Below are positions 52,873-61,732 of a stretch of 64,000 nt of DNA, piece after piece. Position numbers and translations under genes: made by a program. Every line of letters starts with the position of its first letter. Position 1 is the stretch's first letter. This DNA is from Sideroxydans sp. CL21. GTDB lineage: Bacteria; Pseudomonadota; Gammaproteobacteria; Burkholderiales; Gallionellaceae. The notes beneath the pieces were generated by a model. It worked only from the letters and a program-made list of their open reading frames with translations, searched no databases and was not told the origin of the DNA. The stretch lies in NCBI RefSeq assembly GCF_902459525.1, contig NZ_LR699166.1, forward strand, positions 2,120,501-2,184,500, read 5' to 3'.

Positions 52873-53511
52873 TCATTTATCATTTAAATTGCCTGAACCG
52901 GATAGCGATGGTGTCTTCTTTTTCCCGGTAAGCATCGCTCTCACCAGATTTTCATTGTGCTGAATACTGCCCGCCACCACCCCGAGGACATGCAGAAATA
53001 CCAGCACCAAACCAACGGCGGGAAGAAACTCGTGCAGGTGACGGAATGCATAGCTGGTTTCATCGCTCACCCTGTTTGCCAGAAATGTCAGCGGCCCCTC
53101 AAAGCCGATCGTCCCCAGTGTCAACAGACCGGAAGCCAGGAGCAACGCAAGGAACCCGAGCAGCGCAAAAACCATCAACGCGCCTGCCGGGTTATGGCCG
53201 AAATAATGTTGGGGATGCCCCTTGAGCATGCCACGCAGGTAAGCAAGCGTCTCCCCGACCGGAAAAACGAAAGAACGGAAACGCGCATACTTGCTGCCCT
53301 TGAGTCCCCAAAATACCCGCGCCGCCAGTAACACGCACAGCGCATAGCCGACCAGCACATGGATCATGGAAAGATGCACTTCGCCAGAAATGTAAGCCGC
53401 CGCAAAACCCAGCGCCATGGTCCAATGGAAGCAACGGATGAACAGATCCCACACCTTCACTGTTGAGGTGGTTTTCTTGCGGTCAACATGATTGGTATCA
53501 GCTTGCTGCAT
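52873..53511 (-). CDS. Cytochrome b561-type membrane subunit
   Basis: This 212-residue protein is a bacterial cytochrome b of the Ni-hydrogenase/b561 group. It starts WDLFIRCFHWTMALGF, with a heme-ligand His, and has HVLVGYALCVLLAARVFWG, RHLHEFLPAVGLVLVFLHVL with further His ligands. It should take electrons from the quinol pool and pass them to the diheme cytochrome and SHP. The start is uncertain: I use the ATG at 53511, where no strong ribosome site is seen; a frame to 53595 adds 28 residues. It is the first gene of the four-gene unit. Confidence 0.9.
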   Translation of the reverse strand: MQQADTNHVDRKKTTSTVKVWDLFIRCFHWTMALGFAAAYISGEVHLSMIHVLVGYALCVLLAARVFWGLKGSKYARFRSFVFPVGETLAYLRGMLKGHPQHYFGHNPAGALMVFALLGFLALLLASGLLTLGTIGFEGPLTFLANRVSDETSYAFRHLHEFLPAVGLVLVFLHVLGVVAGSIQHNENLVRAMLTGKKKTPSLSGSGNLNDK

Positions 53512-53713
53512 GAATCGCCTGAAAATGGGTAAAAAAAACCCGGCGGCGCTGTGCATTACTTCGGGAATCAGCACAGCAGTCTCCGGCTTGAACAATTAGT
53601 TTGATTCGATTAGTGATGCAGATTTTTTCAAAGACCTGCCAAAACGGGGCGGATTTTACCCGAAAATTAACATATGCAAAGTGCCATTGTTTCGCATTCC
53701 GGGATTTCACTCT

Positions 53714-54916
53714 TCACCGGCGCGCCCCCGCCGTGGCGGGCTGCAAGACTAGCGCAAGCGCCGCGAGCAGACAAAAGACCACGCCCGCGTAAAAGGTAAA
53801 GGATGCGCCGAGGCGATCCCATAACAACCCCGCCAGCACACTGGCAAACAGCATCGCCAGTCCGCTCATCAGATTGAAAAAGCCGTAAGCAGTGCCGCGC
53901 ATGTCGGCAGGCGTCACATCGGCCACCATCCTGGCCAGCAACCCCTGCGTGATACCCATGTGCATACCCCACAATGCAACGCCCGGCAGCACCGTCGTCC
54001 AGTGATCGTTGCTCGCCAGCACAAGGTCGGCAGCGATCAAGACTGCAAGTCCCAGTGCGAGCAGTTTATTGTGATCCATCCTGTCAGAAAGCTTGCCGAA
54101 CGGGTAAGCCGATGCAGCGTATATCACATTCATCGCCACCATCACCAGCGGCACAAGCGCGACGGGTATACCGCCTTGCGCGGCACGCAGGACCAGAAAA
54201 GCTTCGCTGAAACGCGCCAGTGTGAACACCGCACCGATGCCGACCACCCACCAATAGGCATTACCCAGACGTTGCATGTTCCCGCGACTGATCGGATTGA
54301 CCGGCTCTTGTGCTTCCATCTTTTCCGGCTCGTGCAAGCCGAAGAACAGCAGTACCACCGCCAGCAAACCGGGAATCACCGCCACCCAGAATACCGCACG
54401 AAAATCGTTGGCCCACAACAGCATCAATCCCGCTCCCAGCAAGGGACCGAGCAAGGCACCCACGGTGTCCAGGGACTGGCGCAAACCAAACGCCGCACCG
54501 CGCATTCCGGCTGGTACGATATCGGCGATCAGCGCGTCACGCGGTGCACCGCGCACGCCCTTGCCGACCCGGTCGAGGAAGCGCGCAGTCAGCAGCATGC
54601 CGATGCCCGAGGCCAGCGCGAACATCGGCTTGGTCAGCGCACCCAGCGCATAGCCAAACAACGCGAGCGCCTTTCGCTTGCCGAGGTAGTCGCTCAACAT
54701 CCCGGAGAACACTTTCACCATCAACGCCGAAGATTCGCCGATACCCTCGATCACCCCGACCGTCAAACCGCTGACGCCCAGCACAGTGACCATGAACAAC
54801 GGCAGCAGGCTGTGTATCATTTCGGAAGAGATGTCCATCAGCAGGCTGACAAAGCCCAGTATCCACACCCCTCTTGGCATACCGGTCAATACTTCATTAT
54901 TGATCTTGTGCGTCAT
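53714..54916 (-). CDS. MFS transporter
   Basis: This 400-residue protein has twelve hydrophobic helices and MFS marks: a helix-2/3 loop with GMLSDYLGKRKALALFGYAL and the second-half equivalent GKLSDRMDHNKLLALGL. The RFLDRVGKGVRGAPRDALIAD segment is typical of a broad group of uncharacterised MFS exporters. The substrate is unknown. The start overlaps the small membrane gene by 20 bases; a later in-frame ATG at 54880 is possible. It is the last gene of a minus-strand trio with the flavin reductase. Confidence 0.9.
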   Translation of the reverse strand: MTHKINNEVLTGMPRGVWILGFVSLLMDISSEMIHSLLPLFMVTVLGVSGLTVGVIEGIGESSALMVKVFSGMLSDYLGKRKALALFGYALGALTKPMFALASGIGMLLTARFLDRVGKGVRGAPRDALIADIVPAGMRGAAFGLRQSLDTVGALLGPLLGAGLMLLWANDFRAVFWVAVIPGLLAVVLLFFGLHEPEKMEAQEPVNPISRGNMQRLGNAYWWVVGIGAVFTLARFSEAFLVLRAAQGGIPVALVPLVMVAMNVIYAASAYPFGKLSDRMDHNKLLALGLAVLIAADLVLASNDHWTTVLPGVALWGMHMGITQGLLARMVADVTPADMRGTAYGFFNLMSGLAMLFASVLAGLLWDRLGASFTFYAGVVFCLLAALALVLQPATAGARR

Positions 54917-55307
54917 TCAGTTCGCGCTTGTTGATAAACCGATAAAAGAGATATGGTGCACCCCATATCCAAAGCAGAATCAAAGGCCACAAATGTCCGC
55001 TCATTACATCATAGTTCGCCAGCAGCGTCTCCCAGGAATGTCCGGCAACGTAATGAAAGAACAGGAATTCGAACGCCACCGTGAGCGCTAGCCAAAACAG
55101 CCCGACGAGCCATGCCTGTCGTGCAGAAGTGAATGGCCGGCGGCGCACATAAAGATAGATCACCACCCCCAGCAATATGATCCCGCCCGCGCAGGAAACC
55201 TGGTTCGCGAGCAATGCGGGTAGCAGCTTGCCGTAAGTGAGGTCGCGCAACGCACCATTGGCAATGGAGACCGACAACATGACGAGCCATACCAGGACAA
55301 AACGCAT
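54897..55307 (-). CDS. Small four-helix membrane protein, unknown
   Basis: This 136-residue protein has four hydrophobic helices, the first being a possible uncleaved signal (FVLVWLVMLSVSIANGALR). Other visible words are LANQVSCAGGIILLGVVIYL and FEFLFFHYVAGHSWETLLANY. I recall similar hypothetical proteins across proteobacteria but no named function. It begins three bases after the flavin reductase gene and overlaps the MFS gene by 20 bases, so all three are likely one unit. Confidence 0.8.
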   Translation of the reverse strand: MRFVLVWLVMLSVSIANGALRDLTYGKLLPALLANQVSCAGGIILLGVVIYLYVRRRPFTSARQAWLVGLFWLALTVAFEFLFFHYVAGHSWETLLANYDVMSGHLWPLILLWIWGAPYLFYRFINKRELNDAQDQ

Positions 55308-55310
55308 TGA

Positions 55311-55847
55311 TCACGCCATCTTCGAAGGAAGCTTGATCGTGTCGCCAGCCACCATGAACACGCCCTTGCCCCGGTGATGAAGCGTACGCGGATTTTTCAT
55401 GACGGGATCAATCCAGGCCTTAACCACTTCCAGCACGAAGAAATTGTACTTGTTCACCATCCTCGTATCGGCCACCTTGCATTCGAGGTTGGCAAAACAC
55501 TCGGCGATCAGGGGTGCGGCGACCTGCGAAGCGGGCATCGCTGTCAGCTTGAACTTTTTGAACTTGTCCACCTTGCTGCCCGAACAGTTGCCTACGCCCA
55601 CCACCTGCTTCGCCAGCTCCACCGACGGAATGCTGAGCACGCATTCCCTGGTCGCCACCAGCGCATCGAAGCTGTGGTTGCGTCCACTGATCACACACCC
55701 CACCAGTGGCGGCACGAATTCCATCATCGTGTGCCAGGACTGCGTCATGATGTTTGTCTTGCCTTTGTGTGAGGTCGTCACCATCACCACCGGTCCGGTT
55801 TCGAGCAGACCATAGACCTTGGACAACGGAAAGGTTTTCTTAGCCAT
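55311..55847 (-). CDS. Flavin reductase family protein
   Basis: This 178-residue protein is an FMN-binding split-barrel flavoprotein of the flavin-reductase-like group. Marks are LETGPVVMVTTSHKGKTNIM, with the flavin-phosphate contacts, SWHTMMEFVPPLVGCVIS, and SFDALVATRECVLSIPS. The specific reaction is unknown. The ATG at 55847 follows AAAGGAG at good spacing; an upstream extension to 56126 would overlap the helicase gene on the other strand. It diverges from the DinG-type gene across 115 bases. Confidence 0.88.
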   Translation of the reverse strand: MAKKTFPLSKVYGLLETGPVVMVTTSHKGKTNIMTQSWHTMMEFVPPLVGCVISGRNHSFDALVATRECVLSIPSVELAKQVVGVGNCSGSKVDKFKKFKLTAMPASQVAAPLIAECFANLECKVADTRMVNKYNFFVLEVVKAWIDPVMKNPRTLHHRGKGVFMVAGDTIKLPSKMA

Positions 55848-55962
55848 TTCAACACTCCTTTCACTGAAGGAAAAGCGAAATTCCGGTTTGACGAACTTGC
55901 CCATCGCGTAAAATCCCCGCCGCACTATAACGCTGTCCCCAGCCAATAACCATATCCCCACC

Positions 55963-57921
55963 GTGTCCACCGAAGTCGAACGTTTTTTTTCCGAACAAAG
56001 CCCGCTTGCCTCCGAGGTCGCATCCTTCCGTCCGCGTACCCAGCAGCGCGAGATGGCACTGGCCGTGGCGGAGGCGATACGCGACAACGCCATCCTCGTG
56101 GCCGAGGCGGGAACGGGGACGGGCAAGACCTTCGCCTATCTGGTACCGGCACTGCTGGCGGGCGGCAAGGTGGTCATTTCCACCGGCACGAAAAATCTGC
56201 AAGACCAGCTGTTCCAGAAAGACCTGCCGATGGTGCGCGATGCGTTGAAGGCGCCGGTGTCGGTTGCGCTGCTCAAGGGGCGCTCGAACTATGTATGCCA
56301 TTACCACCTGGAGTTGGCCCAATCGAACGGCTTGTTCAAGACGCGCGAGGATGTGAAGCATCTCGCCAGGATCGTGAACTACGCCAAGGTGACACAGAGC
56401 GGCGACAAGAGCGGGCTGGCCGATGTACCTGAGAACGCGCCGATCTGGATGCATGTGACCTCGACGCGCGACAACTGCCTCGGGCAGGAATGCCCGCAGC
56501 ACGGGGAGTGCTTCGTGCTCAAGGCGCGCAAGGAGGCGATGGAAGCGGATGTGGTGGTGGTAAACCATCACCTCTTCTTTGCCGATGTGATGCTGCGCGA
56601 CGAGGGCGTGGCTGAGCTGCTGCCCGCTTGCAATACGGTGATCTTCGACGAGGCCCATCAACTGCCGGAGACAGCGAGCCTGTTCTTCGGCGAGAGCCTC
56701 TCCACATCACAGTTGTTCGACCTGTCGCAGGATGCGCGTATCGAGGCACTAACTGGCGCCAAGGATTTTGCGCCGCTTCCGGTGGCATGCGATGAGCTGG
56801 AAAAGGCTGCACGCGACCTGCGACTGGCGTTCAAGAAGGAAGGCCGCATGGCTGCGGATGCAACGCAGAACATCCAGGATTTCGCGCCTGCGCTGAAGAC
56901 ACTGGGCGAAAAACTGAAAAACCTTACCGGGTTGCTGGAGAAACAGGCGGAGCGTAGTGAGGGGTTGGAGAATTGCTGGCAGCGGGCGCAGGGATTGGTT
57001 GAACAATTGAATATCTGGACAAAAATTTCACCCTCACCCCAGCCCTCCCCCTTACAGGAGGAGGGAACCGGTGTGGTGCGCTGGCTGGAAATCTTCCACC
57101 ACTCGCTGCAACTCAACACCACGCCGCTCTCGATCGCCGATATATTCAAGAAGCAGATCAGCGGCCACCCGCGCGCCTGGATATTCACGTCAGCGACGCT
57201 GGCGGTGAAACAGAATTTCTCGCATTACCAGAACGAGATGGGCTTAACTGAGGCGCGCACCGCATGCTGGGACAGTCCTTTCAATTACCAGGAACAGGCG
57301 CTGCTTTATGTACCGCAGAATCTGCCTGAGCCGAACAGCGAGGGCTACACCGATGCGGTGGTGCAAGCCGCATTGCCATTGATCGAGGCCAGCCAGGGGC
57401 GAGCCTTCCTGCTCTTCACCAGCTTGCGTGCAATGCAGCGTGCCTATGAAATTTTGCTGGCCGAGTTCGACCGCAAGAACCTGAAGTACCCGCTGCTGAT
57501 ACAGGGCGAGGGCTCGCGCAACGAGTTGCTCACGCGCTTCCGCGAACACGGCAACGCGGTGCTGCTGGGCAGCCAGTCGTTCTGGGAAGGAGTGGATGTG
57601 CGCGGCGAAGCATTGTCGCTGGTGATCATCGACAAGCTGCCGTTCGCGCCGCCGGATGATCCGGTACTGGCGGCACGCATCGCCGAGCTGAACAGACAGG
57701 GGCGGAACGCCTTCATGGAGTTCCAGTTGCCGCGCGCCATCATCAACCTGAAACAGGGAGCGGGACGGCTGATACGCGACGAGAAGGACCGAGGCGTTCT
57801 GATGATCTGCGACCCGCGCCTGATCTCAAAACACTACGGCAAGCGTATCTGGCAGAGCCTGCCGCCGTTCAAGCGCACGCGCGACGAAGCGGAGGCGACC
57901 GCCTTCTTTAACAAGACCTAA
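55963..57921 (+). CDS. DinG/YoaA-family ATP-dependent DNA helicase
   Basis: This 652-residue protein is an XPD-like superfamily 2 helicase. Visible motifs are Walker A (AEAGTGTGKTFAYL, near residue 45), the DEAH box in VIFDEAHQLPE near residue 230, four iron-sulfur cysteines spaced as C (near VCHYH), C and C (NCLGQECPQHGEC), and the C-terminal motifs GSQSFWEGVDV and QGAGRLIRDEKDRG. It unwinds DNA with 5' to 3' polarity in this family. A GTG start is used at 55963. Residues about 355-371 (ISPSPQPSPLQEEGTG) are encoded by repeat DNA and look like an in-frame insertion. It overlaps the convergent cyclase gene by four bases. Confidence 0.92.
   Translation: MSTEVERFFSEQSPLASEVASFRPRTQQREMALAVAEAIRDNAILVAEAGTGTGKTFAYLVPALLAGGKVVISTGTKNLQDQLFQKDLPMVRDALKAPVSVALLKGRSNYVCHYHLELAQSNGLFKTREDVKHLARIVNYAKVTQSGDKSGLADVPENAPIWMHVTSTRDNCLGQECPQHGECFVLKARKEAMEADVVVVNHHLFFADVMLRDEGVAELLPACNTVIFDEAHQLPETASLFFGESLSTSQLFDLSQDARIEALTGAKDFAPLPVACDELEKAARDLRLAFKKEGRMAADATQNIQDFAPALKTLGEKLKNLTGLLEKQAERSEGLENCWQRAQGLVEQLNIWTKISPSPQPSPLQEEGTGVVRWLEIFHHSLQLNTTPLSIADIFKKQISGHPRAWIFTSATLAVKQNFSHYQNEMGLTEARTACWDSPFNYQEQALLYVPQNLPEPNSEGYTDAVVQAALPLIEASQGRAFLLFTSLRAMQRAYEILLAEFDRKNLKYPLLIQGEGSRNELLTRFREHGNAVLLGSQSFWEGVDVRGEALSLVIIDKLPFAPPDDPVLAARIAELNRQGRNAFMEFQLPRAIINLKQGAGRLIRDEKDRGVLMICDPRLISKHYGKRIWQSLPPFKRTRDEAEATAFFNKT
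57029..57076. repeat. Dispersed-repeat insertion within the DinG-type gene
   Basis: The segment TCACCCTCACCCCAGCCCTC then CCCCTTACAGGAGGAGGG is the well-known CCCTCACCCCAGCCCTCTCC-type repeat, with the inverted half CCTCC/GGAGG forming a hairpin. It encodes SPSPQPSPLQEEGTG in frame. It lies in a poorly conserved region between helicase motifs, where length variation is tolerated. Confidence 0.7.
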
Positions 57922-59285
57922 TCCGCCAACTCGCAGCGGTTGCGCCCGTTGTTCTTCGCGCGGTAGAGCGCATCGTCGGCATCCTTGACGATCCTTTCGT
58001 AATCGGGATGCCCGTTGTAGGCGGCGACGCCGATACTCACGGTGACCGGCATCATCTTGCCATCGCCCACTCGCATCGGTTCGGCGGCAAAACGCTCGCG
58101 TATGGTCTCGGCCACTTGCAGCGCCTGTTCCTTGCCTATCTCGACCAGCACGATGAGCAATTCCTCGCCGCCGTAACGGAAGATGAAATCGCCCACGCGC
58201 ACACTGGATGTGATCAGATCGGCTGCCTGTTGCAGCACCAGATCGCCCCCATCGTGCCCATGAGTGTCGTTGATGTTCTTGAAGTGATCGATGTCGAGCA
58301 GCAGGATCGCGAAAGGCACGTCGCTGTTCCTGGCCAGTGCCAGCTCGCGCATCAGGATGGTGGGCAGGTAGCGGCGATTGAGCAAACGTGTCAGGCTGTC
58401 ACGCCCGCTCTCGACCTCGATAAAACGGTCAAACATACCGGTCAGCAGGAATTTCGCTTCTCCGATATCGGCCTCAACCTGCTTCATTGCCTCCCGCGCA
58501 TTGCCGCCGCCTCGGCGCTTCTCGATCAGACTCGGCAGCAGCTTGCGTTCCAGTCTGTCGACACAAACGCGTATGCGCTCCAGTTCAGGCGCTTCGTGAA
58601 AGATGATGCTGGCCTTGTGTTGGAGCCACAAACCGAATTCGGAGTGCCGCATCTCGGGCACTCCCGCAGCCTCATCCCCGAGCAGATGCAGAAGGATGTG
58701 CTGCGCCCATTCCGAAAGTGCCGCGCGCTGGCGTTCGCGTTCGGCCAGCATGTTCTGTCCCAGCGCGAACATGCGGTACGATTCGTCGGTGCGCACGCTT
58801 TTACCCACATTGACGATATAGGAATCGGTCATCGCGGACATGCTCAGTTCCATCACTTCGGAAACGAAGCGTGTCGCCTGCACCAGCCCGGCACGGTCAA
58901 GTTCTGTTCCCACCAGGTATTCTGTGATGGCCTGTTTTAGCAGGCGCGTTCCCCGCAGCACCAGCGAAATAGGCATCTGGATACGCGCATGCACCACGCC
59001 GACATGGCACTGGTATTTGTATATCTCTTTCGGGTCTTGCTGTTTCAGGGAGAACAATTCGCGCAGCCAGCCTTGCATGGAAGCGTGCAGTCTCTGGCTG
59101 ACGACATCATGGCTGATGTAGGGCTTGGCTTCCTTGTCGGCCAGCATATGCTCGTAAAAAAGCGTTGCCAGATCGGGCGCGTATTGGTTGACCGTGTCGC
59201 AGATCAGTTTTTTTGTTGCTTCGGGTACCTGCTGATGCAATTGTTGCCAGTCGGCCGCAAAATCCTCGATTTTGCTATGTTTCAT
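57918..59285 (-). CDS. Globin-coupled diguanylate cyclase
   Basis: This 455-residue protein has an N-terminal sensor globin (about 1-155), a middle helical domain, and a C-terminal GGDEF domain. The globin shows YKYQCHVGVVHARIQMPISL, with the likely heme-binding His99 in the HARI word, matching the DosC/YddV pattern. The cyclase motif is YGGEEL with the inhibitory RVGD five residues before. It should make c-di-GMP in response to oxygen or another gas. It diverges from the HD-GYP gene at 59429 with 143 bases between. It overlaps the convergent helicase gene by four bases. Confidence 0.9.
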   Translation of the reverse strand: MKHSKIEDFAADWQQLHQQVPEATKKLICDTVNQYAPDLATLFYEHMLADKEAKPYISHDVVSQRLHASMQGWLRELFSLKQQDPKEIYKYQCHVGVVHARIQMPISLVLRGTRLLKQAITEYLVGTELDRAGLVQATRFVSEVMELSMSAMTDSYIVNVGKSVRTDESYRMFALGQNMLAERERQRAALSEWAQHILLHLLGDEAAGVPEMRHSEFGLWLQHKASIIFHEAPELERIRVCVDRLERKLLPSLIEKRRGGGNAREAMKQVEADIGEAKFLLTGMFDRFIEVESGRDSLTRLLNRRYLPTILMRELALARNSDVPFAILLLDIDHFKNINDTHGHDGGDLVLQQAADLITSSVRVGDFIFRYGGEELLIVLVEIGKEQALQVAETIRERFAAEPMRVGDGKMMPVTVSIGVAAYNGHPDYERIVKDADDALYRAKNNGRNRCELAD

Positions 59286-59339
59286 CCGTTACTCCTCCGT
59301 CAGACCTGCTTGTTATTCTATTTTTCATGACATTGTACC

Positions 59340-59353
59340 CTGAACACGTTCAG
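59340..59353. promoter_or_regulatory. CTGAAC-N2-GTTCAG palindrome in a divergent c-di-GMP promoter region
   Basis: CTGAACACGTTCAG has six-base arms with two bases between. It lies midway between the divergent starts of the globin-coupled cyclase (59285) and the HD-GYP gene (59429), where one regulator could control both. It is not a recognisable LexA or Fnr site. Only position and symmetry support it. Confidence 0.3.
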
Positions 59354-59428
59354 GCCATTTTTGTTGTCGGTGGCACTTCTTGGCAGAATGATTGACTGCC
59401 TCCCCGGTTTGATGTCCACTGTCGACAA

Positions 59429-60790
59429 ATGCATCAGTATCAACTTTCGACCATGGATTCCACGAACACATTCTTCGACGACCTGAGATTCCATATCGAC
59501 GAAGACAATCTCTTCGTACGTGCCGAGCAATTGCGCGCGCGTTTGAAGCTGTTACCCTTGATGCTGGTCGCCCAACTGCTGATCGAGCCGCTTTTTGTGT
59601 GGCTGATGTGGGATATTGCATCACACCGGCAACTCATCATCTGGCTGGGAGTGGCCGTTCTGCTGCATCTTGCCGAATTGACACTCTGGTTCCAGAACCG
59701 GGACAAACTCGACACCATTGAGGAATGCCGGCGCTGGAGCCAGGATTTTTTCAACTTCGCGCTGGTTTTTGGCATGATGTGGGGGGTCGGCACACTGTTC
59801 TTCTTTCCGGGTGATCTGCTCACCCAGGTGCTGCTGGTCTGCGTGCTGATGGGGCTTACCGCAGGTGCAGCCACCATGAATTCGATGCATCCGCCCGCCT
59901 TCTATGCCTATGTCCTGGGCCTGATGCTGCCGCTCATCTTTCGCGTGATGGTGGAGCAGGACGATACGCACGTCGCACTCGGATCGATGTTGCTGCTGTT
60001 CCTGCTGGTGATGCTGAGCTCGGGCCATTTTCTCAGCAAGTTCATCATGCTTTCGTTGCGACAACGTTTTGAAAACGAAACTCTTGCCCAGCAACTCGCC
60101 TCGATAAACGATGTGCTGGAACACAAAGTTGAAGAACGTACCGCGGAAGTCGCACAGGTGCGCGACGTGACCATCATGGCAATGGCATCGCTGGCCGAGA
60201 CGCGCGACAATGAGACAGGCAACCATCTCAAGCGCACGCAAAAATACATGCGTGCTCTCGCCATCAGGTTGCGCGACCATCTGCGTTTTCAAGACTTTCT
60301 CACCGAGGACAACATCGAATCGCTGTACAAGCTCGCACCCTTGCATGATATCGGCAAGGTCGGCATTCCGGATGCCATCCTGCTCAAGCAAGGCAAGCTC
60401 ACGGCGGAAGAGTTCGAGATCATGAAGACCCATCCCACGCTCGGCGGAAATGCCATTGCCATGGCAGAGAGCGGATTGCCCACACCCAACCGATTCCTGC
60501 ATATCGCCCGCGAGATCGCCACCGGCCATCATGAAAAATGGGACGGCAGCGGTTATCCGCTGGGGCTCAAGGGAGACGCCATCCCCATCTCGGCGCGTCT
60601 GATGGCAGTGGCCGACGTATACGATGCCCTCATCAGCCGCCGCATCTACAAGCAGCCGTTCTCGCACACTGATGCGGTGGCATTCATATTGCAAGGACAT
60701 GGCAAGCATTTCGATCCCGACGTGGCAGATGCCTTTCTGGCAATACAAGAGGAGTTCCGGCTGATCGCCGAAAAATATCAAGACGAATGA
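59429..60790 (+). CDS. Membrane HD-GYP domain phosphodiesterase
   Basis: This 453-residue protein has about six hydrophobic helices in its first 210 residues, a short linker and an HD-GYP domain. Motifs are LHDIGKVGIPDAILLKQGKL near residue 305 and HHEKWDGSGYPLGL. It is a paralogue of the protein at 2984-4462 with the same N-terminal words (FHI, RAEQLRARL). It should degrade c-di-GMP, opposing the cyclase encoded in the other direction. The start is uncertain: ATG 59429 or ATG 59453 both lack a ribosome site. Its stop overlaps the ankyrin gene start (ATGA). Confidence 0.9.
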   Translation: MHQYQLSTMDSTNTFFDDLRFHIDEDNLFVRAEQLRARLKLLPLMLVAQLLIEPLFVWLMWDIASHRQLIIWLGVAVLLHLAELTLWFQNRDKLDTIEECRRWSQDFFNFALVFGMMWGVGTLFFFPGDLLTQVLLVCVLMGLTAGAATMNSMHPPAFYAYVLGLMLPLIFRVMVEQDDTHVALGSMLLLFLLVMLSSGHFLSKFIMLSLRQRFENETLAQQLASINDVLEHKVEERTAEVAQVRDVTIMAMASLAETRDNETGNHLKRTQKYMRALAIRLRDHLRFQDFLTEDNIESLYKLAPLHDIGKVGIPDAILLKQGKLTAEEFEIMKTHPTLGGNAIAMAESGLPTPNRFLHIAREIATGHHEKWDGSGYPLGLKGDAIPISARLMAVADVYDALISRRIYKQPFSHTDAVAFILQGHGKHFDPDVADAFLAIQEEFRLIAEKYQDE

Positions 60791-61722
60791 ATCCAAGACT
60801 CCTCAATCTACTCGGCGGCGACGAGGATCTCTATCCCCACTTGCTGGAGGAAAAATTTCCGCGCGTGTTCAACAAGCTGCTTGAACTATGGGAAACACCG
60901 CACATCGAGCAATACCTGCAGGATCTGATGGTGGACAAACGAGGCGGGACCCGGGAAGGGTTTCCGATCGAAGCGGCAGGAGAAATCATTCGCCTCGGCA
61001 ATTATCTCCACGCGTTGCATAACCAGGGCAAAAAGATCAATGCATGGGACGACATCCCTGAATACAAACGCCAGGAACTTGTGCAATACGGCTACGACTT
61101 TACGGGGCTTGGGCTGCTGCAATCGGTCGATGACAACAATCAGAATGCGGTGCAGATCTTTCTGTCTTGCGGCGTTGATCTGGAGGTGCGCGACGACCGC
61201 AACTGGACGCCGCTGATGGTCTCCGCCTTCAATGGCAACCTGGATTTCGCACGCTTGCTGATCAAATGCGGTGCCAGAGTCTCCACGAGAGACAAGAACG
61301 GTTACACGCCGTTACATTGGGCTGCATACAACGGTCACGTTGATGTACTGAAATTGCTGATCGAAAAGGGTGCCGAGCCGGATACGAGAAGTCATACCGG
61401 TTGGACCCCATTGATGCAGGCTGCAACCCGCGGGCATTTGCTTGCCTGTGCCTACCTGATTTTCAGGGGCGCCGACGTCAATTCGGCAACCACTGACGGC
61501 TGGACGTCATTACACAAGGCTTCCAACAACGGACACACTGAAGTGGTCAAATTGCTACTCGGCAAAGGGGCCAATTGTTTTGCAAAATACCAGGACGGCA
61601 GCACGCCGCTCGATCTTGCCATCAAGGCCGGTCATCAGGACATCGTTGCCTTGTTGAATCAGTATGCAAAGTTTCAGGCCGCACCGGATTCCAAAATACC
61701 GGGTTTACGCCTGGAGCCGTAA
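60787..61722 (+). CDS. Ankyrin-repeat protein
   Basis: This 311-residue soluble protein has an N-terminal helical domain of about 110 residues and then at least five ankyrin repeats: NWTPLMVSAFNGNLDFARLL, GYTPLHWAAYNGHVDVLKLL, GWTPLMQAATRGHLLACAYL, GWTSLHKASNNGHTEVVKLL and GSTPLDLAIKAGHQDIVALL. Repeats of this type bind protein partners. Start and HD-GYP stop overlap by four bases, so the two are translated together and the ankyrin protein may bind or regulate the HD-GYP protein. The N-terminal domain (LLNLLGGDEDLYPHLLEEKF) is not recognised. Confidence 0.9.
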   Translation: MNPRLLNLLGGDEDLYPHLLEEKFPRVFNKLLELWETPHIEQYLQDLMVDKRGGTREGFPIEAAGEIIRLGNYLHALHNQGKKINAWDDIPEYKRQELVQYGYDFTGLGLLQSVDDNNQNAVQIFLSCGVDLEVRDDRNWTPLMVSAFNGNLDFARLLIKCGARVSTRDKNGYTPLHWAAYNGHVDVLKLLIEKGAEPDTRSHTGWTPLMQAATRGHLLACAYLIFRGADVNSATTDGWTSLHKASNNGHTEVVKLLLGKGANCFAKYQDGSTPLDLAIKAGHQDIVALLNQYAKFQAAPDSKIPGLRLEP

Positions 61723-61732
61723 CCGGGCGCTC

